Source: Leifsonia aquatica
GTDB taxonomy: Bacteria > Actinomycetota > Actinomycetes > Actinomycetales > Microbacteriaceae
Assembly: GCF_014190775.1 (NCBI RefSeq)
Contig: NZ_JACHVP010000002.1
Span: forward strand, 434,001-498,000
Reading direction: 5' to 3'
DNA: 64,000 nucleotides
Shown: piece after piece, positions 34,487 through 41,987 of the stretch
Layout of the letters: every line of letters begins with the position of its first letter
Position numbering within the stretch: position 1 is the stretch's first letter
Notes under the pieces: model-generated
Told to the model about the DNA's origin: nothing
The model's input: the letters and a program-made list of their open reading frames with translations, nothing else
Database searches by the model: none
Position numbers and translations under genes: made by a program

Positions 34487-35431
34487 TCAGGGCCGGTAGA
34501 ACGCCGGCTGCCCGTACAGCGCGGTGGTGAGCGCGCTCACGTAGGAGCTGCGGTCGCCGTTCGGCAGGTTGTAGGTCATGAACACGCCGTATCCGTCGGC
34601 GAGCGTGCGCTTCGCGAGGCCGGTCGCAGTACTCACCGGTGTCGACTGGATGTCGACGGCCGCGGCCGACAGCTGCGACTTCGACAGGCCCGGGATGGCC
34701 GGGGCGCTGTAGCTGCCGTAGTAGGCGTTCCACGCGTACGTCAGCGTGGCCGCCACGGCGGGCGTCGCCGACCGGAGCGCTGTCGACGCCGGGCCGATGT
34801 CGTAGAAGGAGAGGACGGCGTCCGGCAAGCGGGTGCGGAGCGAGGTGAGCAGCCACCCGACCGACTGCTGGTTCGGCCGGGCCGTCCCGTTGACCCCGTA
34901 GTCGGAGTACTCGTCGTCGAGGTCGACGCCGTCGAGCCCGTACCGGGTCACTGTGTCGGCGACCTGTGCGGCGAAGGCGTCCGCCTGGGTCGGAGTGGTG
35001 AAGTTGCTGATCCCGGCGCCCTGGTGGTTGCCGAGCACCGAGAGGAGGACCTTGATGCCTCTCGCCTGCAGGGGCCGGATCTGCGTGGCGGCGTTGTTGA
35101 GCGTCCACTGCACGCGTTCGTTCAGATGGAGTTGCGCCTGGACGCCGTCGTGGTTGATGTTCGCGGCGAAGATGATCGCGACGTCGAAGGCGTTTCCGCC
35201 GTCGGCGAGGCGGTATGAGCCGACGTTCGCGAGGTCCGCATCGTTCACCTCGACGTAGGCGATGCTGGTGGGTCCGCCCCCGCTCGCGGCGTGCGCGGAG
35301 GGGGTGGATGCCGTGGCCGCGCTCGCGGGCCACGCCACCGCAGCGGCGAGGCCTGCTGCCGCGATGGCCAGGAAGGTGCGTCGCGATCGGCGGCGGTGCG
35401 GGGATCGGTTCGTCCGTGGATGGTCGGTCAT
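34487..35431 (-). CDS. Endo H-type GH18 endo-beta-N-acetylglucosaminidase
   Basis: A 314-aa secreted enzyme. The twin-arginine signal SRRTFLAIAAAG (residues 16-27) indicates Tat export, with cleavage near AHAAS. The GH18 catalytic motif is LDGVDLDDEYSDYG (Asp 170, Asp 172, catalytic Glu 174), the Endo H/F1 form. Other blocks are IAYVEVND and KVLLSVLGNHQGAG. These enzymes cut between the two core GlcNAc residues of high-mannose N-glycans. The promoter carries operator O3. No binding module is present. A chitinase role is less likely given DEYSDYG. Confidence 0.88.
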   Translation of the reverse strand: MTDHPRTNRSPHRRRSRRTFLAIAAAGLAAAVAWPASAATASTPSAHAASGGGPTSIAYVEVNDADLANVGSYRLADGGNAFDVAIIFAANINHDGVQAQLHLNERVQWTLNNAATQIRPLQARGIKVLLSVLGNHQGAGISNFTTPTQADAFAAQVADTVTRYGLDGVDLDDEYSDYGVNGTARPNQQSVGWLLTSLRTRLPDAVLSFYDIGPASTALRSATPAVAATLTYAWNAYYGSYSAPAIPGLSKSQLSAAAVDIQSTPVSTATGLAKRTLADGYGVFMTYNLPNGDRSSYVSALTTALYGQPAFYRP

Positions 35432-35497
35432 GTCAGGCGCTCCTCGTCGAGTCGTCGTCGGCGGCCCCGATCGGCGACCGCGGCCCCAGGCTGCGAG

Positions 35498-35513
35498 ACT
35501 AAAGCGCATTAGT
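35498..35513. promoter_or_regulatory. LacI-type operator O3
   Basis: ACTAAAGCGCATTAGT, seven of eight pairs match around central CG. On the minus strand it overlaps TTGACT (35516-35511), exactly as O2 overlaps the ABC promoter's -35. This places the Endo H-type gene in the same regulon. Confidence 0.78.
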
Positions 35514-35651
35514 CAAGACATGCTCGACTTTGTATGCCGGTATTCGCATGCGACCGACGACGACCGGCGAGCGACCACGCTTTCCGCATCCTGTCAATCC
35601 CCCTGACAACGACGGACGACTGTGGTCCCGGTAGGGCACACTAAGACCATC

Positions 35652-35969
35652 ATGGGAAAACTCGTCTACGGTGCAGGTCAGGAATACGACCTGGATGACC
35701 GCGTGCTGAGCCACGTCAAGCTCGCGGTGGTCGCAAAACTCCGGAGGCACGAGAGCTTCCTCCTGAACTGGGATGTGCCTGTCGAGCAGGGCTCCGGCCG
35801 CATCTCCCTCTGGATCAGCCGCGAGGTCCCGCTGGCGTTCCAGTTCAGCGGCAGCCGCCCGCCTGCCATCAATTCGCAGTGGCTGGAGGCGCTCATGCAC
35901 ACCTCCCAGCGCACCGGCGGCATGGTCGTCATGTCCGAGGACCAGCTCGAAGCGCACCTGCCCGACTGA
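35652..35969 (+). CDS. DUF7882-type protein (105 aa)
   Basis: A small soluble protein: MGKLVYGAGQEYDLDDRVL, VVAKLRRHESFLLNW, ISLWISREVPLAFQFSGSRPPAIN and WLEALMHTSQRTGGM. I recognise this pattern from Microbacteriaceae, where it is often mislabelled as an ATP-dependent DNA ligase although far too short. Function unknown. The ATG at 35652 is chosen because the residues MGKL-Y are the conserved start. Confidence 0.75.
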   Translation: MGKLVYGAGQEYDLDDRVLSHVKLAVVAKLRRHESFLLNWDVPVEQGSGRISLWISREVPLAFQFSGSRPPAINSQWLEALMHTSQRTGGMVVMSEDQLEAHLPD

Positions 35970-35983
35970 CCGGCGCGCGACCG

Positions 35984-36154
35984 ATGAGTATGCGTCCCTG
36001 GATTCTCTGGGTGATCGGCGCCTGCGGCCTCGTCTTCATCGGCGGCATCTTCGGCCAGCTCGTGGTGCCGTCGTCCGTCCTCATCTGGGTGGGGCTGCCC
36101 TTCGGCCTGATCGGTGCGCTCCTCGCGCGGGTGTACGTGATGTCCCGGCGCTGA
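35984..36154 (+). CDS. Small two-helix membrane protein (56 aa)
   Basis: The protein starts MSMRPWILWVIGACG and has two hydrophobic helices separated by VVPSS, with a basic end VMSRR. It follows the DUF7882-type gene by 14 bp and may be co-transcribed. Function unknown. Confidence 0.55.
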   Translation: MSMRPWILWVIGACGLVFIGGIFGQLVVPSSVLIWVGLPFGLIGALLARVYVMSRR

Positions 36155-36390
36155 GCGGACCAGGTGCAGCGGCCCGGCGGTCGCGCCGACTCCTTCGTGA
36201 GAAAAGACTCACGTTCGAAACAAACGTCCGTTATGGTGTGATTCACCGAATGTTCACGCGCACATGCAACACCCGTGCGTGAAAGCGAGATTGCTCGCAA
36301 TGAAACTCCGCCACAAGCGCTCTGTACCTCTGCCATACCTGCGCGCTCGCCGAACGTGCAGTCGGACGAAGCATCCCTGGAGGATCACCG
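36155..36390 (+). promoter_or_regulatory. Promoter gap before the M1 peptidase gene
   Basis: This 236-bp stretch contains no credible gene. It is clearly more AT-rich than its surroundings between 36200 and 36320. It holds ACGTT/AACGT half-sites near 36210-36226 and a GCGAG-ATTG-CTCGC hairpin at 36285-36298. The peptidase's GGAGGA ribosome site is at its right end. I could not settle the promoter hexamers. Confidence 0.35.
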
Positions 36391-38745
36391 TTGGAACCCC
36401 GGAACACCTCACCTCGCCGACGGCTGGCGCGCCCGCTCGCCGCCGTCCTCGCCGCCGCTCTGATCGGCGCGAGCCAGATCGCGCTCAGCACCCCGGCCGT
36501 CGCCGCTGACGGCACGCCCGGCGCGACGACGATCGGAGACTCGCTCTTCCGCGGCATCGGCAACGGCGGCTACGACGTCAAGCACTACGACGTCGCGCTC
36601 GCGTTCAACGCCGACAAGACGATCACCGCCACGACGGTGATCACCGCCACGGCCACCCAGGCGCTCTCCTCGTTCTCGCTCGACTTCGAGGGGCTGACCG
36701 TCTCGTCGGTGCTCGTCAACGGGACCCCTGCGACGTTCAGCAGGACGAGCGATCCGAGCATCACGTCGTACAAGCTCGTCGTCACGCCGGCGGCGACGAT
36801 CACGGGAGACTTCACCGTCGCTGTCGCCTATGCGGGCACGCCGGTCACCCACGTGGATCCTGACGGATCGAGCGAAGGATGGGTTTCCACCTCCGACGGC
36901 GCGACCGCGCTCGGCCAGCCGGTCGGCAACATGACCTGGTTGCCCAGCAACAACACCCCCGCCGATAAGTCGACCTACGACATCACGATCGACGCCCCCA
37001 CGACGATCGACGGCGTCTCCGCCGCTGCCGTCAGCAACGGTGAGCTGGTCGCCAGAACGCCCAACGGCGACGGCACCCGAACGTCGTGGCACTGGCGGCA
37101 GACCCGTCCCATGGCCACCGAGCTGGCGATGATCACCATCGGCAAGTATCTGGTCTACGAGTCGGACATCCCGCTCACGGTGAGCGGGCGGACCATCCAC
37201 GAGTGGACCTTCGTCGACCCGGCGGTCACCACGGCGAACCAGGCGACGATCCAGACGCGGCGTGCCGCGCTCCCCGAGATCCTCAACTACCTCGAGTCGA
37301 AGTACGGCGCCTACCCGGGCGGCAGCACCGGCTTCGTGGTCGACATCACCACCCTCGGCTACGCCCTGGAAACTCAGGACCGCCCCTACTTCGAGCGATC
37401 GGTCTCGTTGAACACCTTCGTCCACGAGCTCGCGCACCAGTGGTTCGGCGACTCGGTGACGCCCGCCGACTGGAACAGCATCTGGCTGAACGAGGGTCCC
37501 GCCACCTTCATCCCCACCCAGTACAACCAGGACCACGGCAGCACCGCCACGACGGCCTCGTCGCTGTTCAACACCTGGAACACCACGGCGTCGACGAGCG
37601 CGCGCTGGACGATCCCTTCCGCGGCGATGACCGACCCGGCCGATCTCTTCGACTGGCAGGTCTACACCCGCGGCGCGATGACGCTGGAGGCGCTGCGCCA
37701 GTCCGTCGGACAGACGACGTTCGACGCCATCATGAAGACCTGGGTCCAGCGCTACGCCGGTCAGAGCAAGACGACCGAGGACTTCATCGCCCTCGCCGAA
37801 GAGCTCTCGGGTCGCGATCTGGGCGCCTTCTTCCAGGACTGGCTGTACGACGCCGACAAGCCCGCCTGGCCGTCGACGTGGACGCTCGGCCTCGCCTCCG
37901 ACCCGGTGGACGGTGAGGTCGCACCCGAGCAGGAGATCAGCTACACGCTGACCGCGACCAACACCGGCCAGATCGCGCTGATCGGTGCGACCGCGACGGT
38001 CGACCTCGCCGACGTGCTCGACGACGCGACGATCGACACGTCGTCCCTCCCGGCCGGGCTTTCGCTGAGCGGCACGACGCTCACCTGGAGCGTCCCCGAC
38101 ACCGCCACCGGCGGAACGGCGACGGTCACCTTCACCGCCGTGGTCGCGAAGACCTCCTCGGGCGGCACCCTCGCGGCGACGGCCGCGGCCGGTGCGCTCG
38201 GCGCGACGTGCGCGACGTGCGCCTCCACTCTCACCACGCCGGTCATCCCGGGTCCGGACCCGATCACCGAGGCCGACCTGACCGACGCGACCCGCGGCCC
38301 GGTGCGCCTGCCGGCGACCGCCGTCCCGGGCGGCGTGGTGCACGTGACCCTCCTGGGCGGAGTCAACGAGGGCGAGACGGTCACCCCGGTGCTCTTCTCG
38401 ACCCCGCGCCCGCTCGCCGCGGCCGTCGTCGACGGCGGAGCCTTCAGCGTCACGATCCCGGCGGACGCGGCGCTGGGCGCGCACAAGCTGGCGATCGTCG
38501 ACGCGCAGGGTGTCCTGATCGGTTGGGGTGCACTGACGCTCGTCTCCGCACCGGGCGCGACGGACCCGGAGACGGGGCCGGCAGGCACGGGCGCCGACGC
38601 GCTCGCCAGCACGGGGTCGTCGGTGACGCTGCCGTTCGGCATCGCCTCCGGTGTGCTCCTGGCAGGCCTCGCCGCGCTCCTGCTCGCCGCATGGCGCCGC
38701 CGCACGGCGACCCGAGCCGCGACCGAGGGCTCGTCGCAGGAGTAG
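36391..38745 (+). CDS. Secreted M1-family metallopeptidase with LAxTG anchor
   Basis: A 784-aa zinc peptidase starting at TTG 36391 behind a GGAGGA ribosome site. The signal peptide ends near TPAVAADG. The exopeptidase-type motif YALETQDRP precedes the zinc site VHELAHQWFG (His 345, His 349), with the third ligand Glu 368 in WLNEGPA. An Ig-like/DUF11-type region (about 505-620) follows. The C-terminus has LASTG (738-742), a hydrophobic helix and RRRTATR, a class E sortase signal. It is therefore probably a wall-anchored aminopeptidase that releases amino acids from peptides outside the cell. Confidence 0.9.
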   Translation: MEPRNTSPRRRLARPLAAVLAAALIGASQIALSTPAVAADGTPGATTIGDSLFRGIGNGGYDVKHYDVALAFNADKTITATTVITATATQALSSFSLDFEGLTVSSVLVNGTPATFSRTSDPSITSYKLVVTPAATITGDFTVAVAYAGTPVTHVDPDGSSEGWVSTSDGATALGQPVGNMTWLPSNNTPADKSTYDITIDAPTTIDGVSAAAVSNGELVARTPNGDGTRTSWHWRQTRPMATELAMITIGKYLVYESDIPLTVSGRTIHEWTFVDPAVTTANQATIQTRRAALPEILNYLESKYGAYPGGSTGFVVDITTLGYALETQDRPYFERSVSLNTFVHELAHQWFGDSVTPADWNSIWLNEGPATFIPTQYNQDHGSTATTASSLFNTWNTTASTSARWTIPSAAMTDPADLFDWQVYTRGAMTLEALRQSVGQTTFDAIMKTWVQRYAGQSKTTEDFIALAEELSGRDLGAFFQDWLYDADKPAWPSTWTLGLASDPVDGEVAPEQEISYTLTATNTGQIALIGATATVDLADVLDDATIDTSSLPAGLSLSGTTLTWSVPDTATGGTATVTFTAVVAKTSSGGTLAATAAAGALGATCATCASTLTTPVIPGPDPITEADLTDATRGPVRLPATAVPGGVVHVTLLGGVNEGETVTPVLFSTPRPLAAAVVDGGAFSVTIPADAALGAHKLAIVDAQGVLIGWGALTLVSAPGATDPETGPAGTGADALASTGSSVTLPFGIASGVLLAGLAALLLAAWRRRTATRAATEGSSQE

Positions 38746-38763
38746 CCTTCGCTCGCGTACAGA

Positions 38764-38798
38764 GGGCCGCCCGGTCGAACGACCGGGCGGCCCTTCGT
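38764..38798 (+). terminator. Strong hairpin terminator
   Basis: GGGCCGCCCGGTC (38764-38776) pairs perfectly with 38781-38793 around GAAC, followed by TTCGT. It lies between the convergent M1 peptidase and tautomerase genes and may serve both. Confidence 0.85.
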
Positions 38799-38811
38799 CT
38801 CCGTATGCGGG

Positions 38812-39246
38812 TCAGCTGCCCGCGGCCGCCGCAGCCGCCGCCTTCGCGAGCGCGGTGAACTCCTCCACGCCGAACGCGGTGCCCTGGATGCCCCAGCCGC
38901 CCTCGACCGCCTCGGTGAGGATGACCCAGGTGCGCACGTCGCTGCCGGCGGCCGCGCGGACGATGTCGGTCGCCTCCCGGGTGATGGTGCGCTGTCCCTC
39001 GCGGTTCAGGGAGCCGGGCGGGGTCACGATCTGCACGCGCACGATCGGGGCCGAGGGGGTCGCCGCGGTGCCGAGGGCGGTCGTCGGGAGGCGGTGGATG
39101 AATGCCGCCGTGTTGTCCAGGTGGAACGCGCCAGGCTGGGCGACGCCCTCCGCGCGGAGGACGGCGTGGGTGAGCTCGTCGACGAGTCGCTCGTCCGCGT
39201 CGGCGGGGAAGAGAGTGGTGGGGGCGTAGACATCGATCATGGGCAT
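38812..39246 (-). CDS. Tautomerase-superfamily protein (144 aa)
   Basis: ATG 39246 gives MPMIDVYAPTTLFP, placing Pro at position 2, the catalytic N-terminal proline after Met removal. This decides the start over later Met codons. The length is about twice the 60-residue 4-oxalocrotonate tautomerase unit, as in cis-CaaD/MSAD-like members. A helix-rich second half ends in a poly-Ala tail. Substrate unknown. Divergent from a TetR gene that probably controls it. Confidence 0.75.
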   Translation of the reverse strand: MPMIDVYAPTTLFPADADERLVDELTHAVLRAEGVAQPGAFHLDNTAAFIHRLPTTALGTAATPSAPIVRVQIVTPPGSLNREGQRTITREATDIVRAAAGSDVRTWVILTEAVEGGWGIQGTAFGVEEFTALAKAAAAAAAGS

Positions 39247-39266
39247 GGTGGCTGCTCCTGTCAAAA

Positions 39267-39309
39267 CTATGATGATGTGCATAGACGGTAGATTATGACG
39301 GTCGTCATA
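39267..39309. promoter_or_regulatory. TetR operator candidates between divergent genes
   Basis: TATGAC-N4-GTCATA at 39294-39309 and CTATG-N8-CATAG at 39267-39284 are two palindromic sites in the AT-rich 95-bp gap between the tautomerase and TetR genes. Both share the CTATG/CATAG half, so one repressor could bind both. Confidence 0.55.
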
Positions 39310-39341
39310 GTCAAGGCCTCCCGTCGGAATGGAGCACGCCC

Positions 39342-39920
39342 GTGACCGCAGACGTCCGTTCGCGCATGGTCGACGGCGCCATCCGGCTGCTCGCGACCCG
39401 CGGCCTCGCCGGGACCTCGTTCTCGGAGGTGCTGGAGCTGACGGGAGCTCCGCGCGGCTCGATCTACCACCACTTCCCCGGCGGCAAGGACGAGCTCATC
39501 GCCGCCGCGGTCGACCGCTCGGCCGAGAACGCGGTCACCCTGCTCGACCAGCGTGCGGGGGAGCCGGCCGACCGGGTCGCCGAGCTGTTCCTCGACGCGT
39601 GGCGGCTGCTCCTGACGCGCTCCGGATTCGAGGCGGGTTGCGCGCTGGTCGCGGTGACGGTGGACGCCGACACCGAGGTGCTCCGCGAGCGTGCCGCCGT
39701 GGCATTCACGGTGTGGCGCGGCCATCTCGCCGAGCTCCTGACGCGTGGCGGCATGCCGCCCGCGACGGCGCAGCGCACGGCCACCCTGCTGCTCGCGGCG
39801 GCGGAGGGCGGGGTGATCCTCAGCCGAGCGACACACGACCTCGAGCCGTTCGACACCGTCGCCGCGGCGCTTCTCGACCAGGTGCGGGCCGGCCTGACTC
39901 CCAGAACACCGACCCCCTGA
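39342..39920 (+). CDS. TetR-family regulator
   Basis: A 192-aa regulator. The N-terminal helix-turn-helix reads RGLAGTSFSEVLELTGAPRGSIYHHFPGGKDEL across residues about 20-52. The C-terminal ligand domain contains AGCALVAVTVDADTEVL and TLLLAAAEGGVILSR, close to the LmrA/YxaF type. It is divergent from the tautomerase gene and probably represses it and itself through the palindromes in between. Confidence 0.9.
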   Translation: MTADVRSRMVDGAIRLLATRGLAGTSFSEVLELTGAPRGSIYHHFPGGKDELIAAAVDRSAENAVTLLDQRAGEPADRVAELFLDAWRLLLTRSGFEAGCALVAVTVDADTEVLRERAAVAFTVWRGHLAELLTRGGMPPATAQRTATLLLAAAEGGVILSRATHDLEPFDTVAAALLDQVRAGLTPRTPTP

Positions 39921-39993
39921 CGCGCGCGACGCTGCGGGGTACCGTGCGCCACAGATCCACTCACGGAGACCGGATGCACGGAGGGAGCGCATC

Positions 39994-40254
39994 ATGCCGG
40001 GACAGCCCCAGCTGAAGGACGAGAAGCTGTACGAGAAGCTGCGCGACGAGGGCGACTCGAAGGAGAAGGCGGCGCGGATCTCGAACGCCGCCGCCGCTCG
40101 CGGGCGCTCGTCGGTCGGCCGCAAGGGCGGCGAATCGGGTTCGTACGACGACTGGACCGTGCCGGAGCTCAAGAAGCGGGCGAAGGAGCTCGGCCTCAGC
40201 GGCTACTCGAAGAAGAACAAAGCGGCGCTGATCGAGGAGCTCCGCAACCACTGA
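39994..40254 (+). CDS. Rho-N/SAP-like small basic protein (86 aa)
   Basis: The N-terminal part is highly charged (LKDEKLYEKLRDEGDSKEKAARISNAAA, with a plasmid-stabilisation-like repeat feel). The C-terminal part WTVPELKKRAKELGLSGYSKKNKAALIEEL is the Rho N-terminal/SAP-type helix-extended-loop-helix that binds nucleic acid. GGAGGG ribosome site. Similar DUF7218-type proteins are common in actinobacteria. Probably DNA- or RNA-binding; role unknown. Confidence 0.75.
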   Translation: MPGQPQLKDEKLYEKLRDEGDSKEKAARISNAAAARGRSSVGRKGGESGSYDDWTVPELKKRAKELGLSGYSKKNKAALIEELRNH

Positions 40255-40292
40255 GCCGCGGGCCGTGGGCGCGCAGCGCGTATGCTCGCGGC

Positions 40293-41132
40293 ATGGATCT
40301 GCGGGAGGTCGCCGGCGAGCTCTACGCCGCTGCGCCCGCCGAGTTCGTCGAGCGTCGCAGCGCTGCCGCCGCGGGGGCCGACCGCGACCTGGCGAAGGAG
40401 ATCCGCGCCTTCCGCAAACCGACCGCCTCCGCGGCGGCGATCAACGCGCTGGTGCGCGAGCATCCCGACACCGTCGAGGACGTGCTCGAGATCGGCGACC
40501 GGATGCGGGCCGCCTTCGCCGACCGCGACCGGGCGGCGATCCGCGAGCTGACCCGCGACCGTCAGCGGCTGCTCCAGAAGGCGACCCGCGGTCTCGGCCT
40601 GAGTGCAGCGGTCGAGCGCGAGGTCGAGGAGACGCTGCAGGCAGCGGTGGTCGATCCGGCGGCCGCCGCCGCAGTACGCAGCGGGATGCTGCTGCGGGCG
40701 CTCGAATCCACCGGCGTCGACCAGGTGGACGTCTCCGACGCCGTCGCGCTGCCGGTGGACGTGGACGCGCCGCCGCCCGAGCGACCCGCACGAACTCGGA
40801 AAGCCGCGGACGAGACGCCCGACGTGCCCGAGCGCGAGAGCGCGAGCGAGCGCCGCGAACGGCAGCGACGCCTCCGCACCGCCGAGAAGGCGGTGGAGCG
40901 GGCGCGCGCCGAGACGGACGGCCTCGACGACGAACTCGACACCGAGGTCGACCGTCGCAGCGACCTGGAGGCCGAACGCGACACCCTCCAGCGCCGGCTC
41001 GAACGCACGACCGAGGAGCTCGCGGAGTCGCGCGCGACGGAACGCGACCTGCGCAAACGCATCTCGGCGGCGCACTCCGCCCTCCGCGCCGCCGAACGCG
41101 ATCTGCGCGCGGCGCAGGATGAGGACGCCTGA
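40293..41132 (+). CDS. Coiled-coil hypothetical protein (279 aa)
   Basis: The N-terminal 150 residues are helical (VAGELYAAAPAEFVERRS, HPDTVEDVLEIGDRMRAAF). A Pro-rich linker follows, then a long charged coiled coil from about 180 to the end (TAEKAVERARAETDGLDDE, DLEAERDTLQRRLERTTEEL). I know similar proteins of unknown function in actinobacteria. No membrane segment. It may pair with the Rho-N-like gene 38 bp upstream. Confidence 0.7.
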   Translation: MDLREVAGELYAAAPAEFVERRSAAAAGADRDLAKEIRAFRKPTASAAAINALVREHPDTVEDVLEIGDRMRAAFADRDRAAIRELTRDRQRLLQKATRGLGLSAAVEREVEETLQAAVVDPAAAAAVRSGMLLRALESTGVDQVDVSDAVALPVDVDAPPPERPARTRKAADETPDVPERESASERRERQRRLRTAEKAVERARAETDGLDDELDTEVDRRSDLEAERDTLQRRLERTTEELAESRATERDLRKRISAAHSALRAAERDLRAAQDEDA

Positions 41133-41182
41133 CGCAGCAGCCCCTGAACCGCGAAGGCCGGCAACCACGAGGGCGAAACCAC

Positions 41183-41212
41183 GAAGGGCCGCGGCGGATG
41201 CCACGGCCCTTC
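41183..41212. terminator. Bidirectional hairpin terminator
   Basis: GAAGGGCCG (41183-41191) pairs with CGGCCCTTC (41204-41212) around 12 bases. It lies between convergent genes. Reading either way, the stem ends in a short T/A-containing flank. Confidence 0.7.
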
Positions 41213-41225
41213 GATGGGGAACGGA

Positions 41226-41954
41226 TCAGGCGCGGGGCGCCTTGGCCGCCTTGACGGCGGCGAAGTAGTCGCTCGAGGGGCGCAGCCAGAGCAGCACCAC
41301 ACCGACGATCGACAGGACGACCTGGAGGGCGCCGACGCCGAAGCTCGTCAGGATGTTCAGCAACGAGAGCGCCGTGAGGATCGTCAGGACGATCCGGGCC
41401 CAGCCGGCGCCGCGACGGGCGAAGAACGCGAACAGCACGAAGACGACCGCCCAGAAGATCAGGGTGACGATGGTCCAGATCGTGACGGCCGCGATGGTGG
41501 CGTCGATGACCTGGTTCGCGTCCAGGCCGCGCAGGTCGGTGCCGTTGCGCTGGAGGGTGTCGAGCGCCTCCTGACGCGTGCTGCCGATCGACACGATGGT
41601 GATGATGCCGCTGATGACGCTGACGACCGCCGAGGCGATGAACAGCCAGAACGCCGTGTTGACGGTGCTCGGCGGCGCACTCGGGGCGACGGCCGGAGCA
41701 CCCGGTGTCGCGCCGTACGCCGGGAAGGCGGGCGGCGCCGGCGGCAGGTCGGCGGCGGGGGCAGCAGGCGCGGCCGGAGCGGCCGGCGGCGCGGGGGGCT
41801 CGACCGGGGCCGCGGGCGGCTCGGGCGATGCGGCCGGTGCGGCGTCCGGAACCGGCGGAGCCGGGGGGACGGGCGGGACCGGCGGTGCGGCGTCCGACCC
41901 GGCGGGGGCGCCGGCCGGCTCGTGCGGCGTGTTCTCGTCGTTCGGAATTGTCAT
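41226..41954 (-). CDS. Pro/Ala-rich membrane protein (242 aa)
   Basis: About 95 residues of low-complexity Pro/Ala/Glu sequence (VPPVPPAPPVPDAAPAASPE) precede four hydrophobic helices (around 100-120, 152-175, 185-205, 207-222). The tail ends YFAAVKAAKAPRA. This layout is common among actinobacterial envelope proteins of unknown function. The long disordered N-terminus is probably cytoplasmic. Confidence 0.7.
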   Translation of the reverse strand: MTIPNDENTPHEPAGAPAGSDAAPPVPPVPPAPPVPDAAPAASPEPPAAPVEPPAPPAAPAAPAAPAADLPPAPPAFPAYGATPGAPAVAPSAPPSTVNTAFWLFIASAVVSVISGIITIVSIGSTRQEALDTLQRNGTDLRGLDANQVIDATIAAVTIWTIVTLIFWAVVFVLFAFFARRGAGWARIVLTILTALSLLNILTSFGVGALQVVLSIVGVVLLWLRPSSDYFAAVKAAKAPRA

Positions 41955-41987
41955 GCCGCGACCCTACTGCGGGATGGACAGGTCTGA

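Noticed and set aside
34487-35431. Chitinase as the function of the GH18 gene
   Set aside because: The catalytic stretch DGVDLDDEYSDYG is the Endo H/F1 form and no chitin-binding module is present; the linked mannosidases and shared operators also favour N-glycans.
35652-35969. ATP-dependent DNA ligase
   Set aside because: At 105 aa it has no K-x-D-G adenylation motif or OB fold; the ligase label found on relatives appears to be an annotation error.
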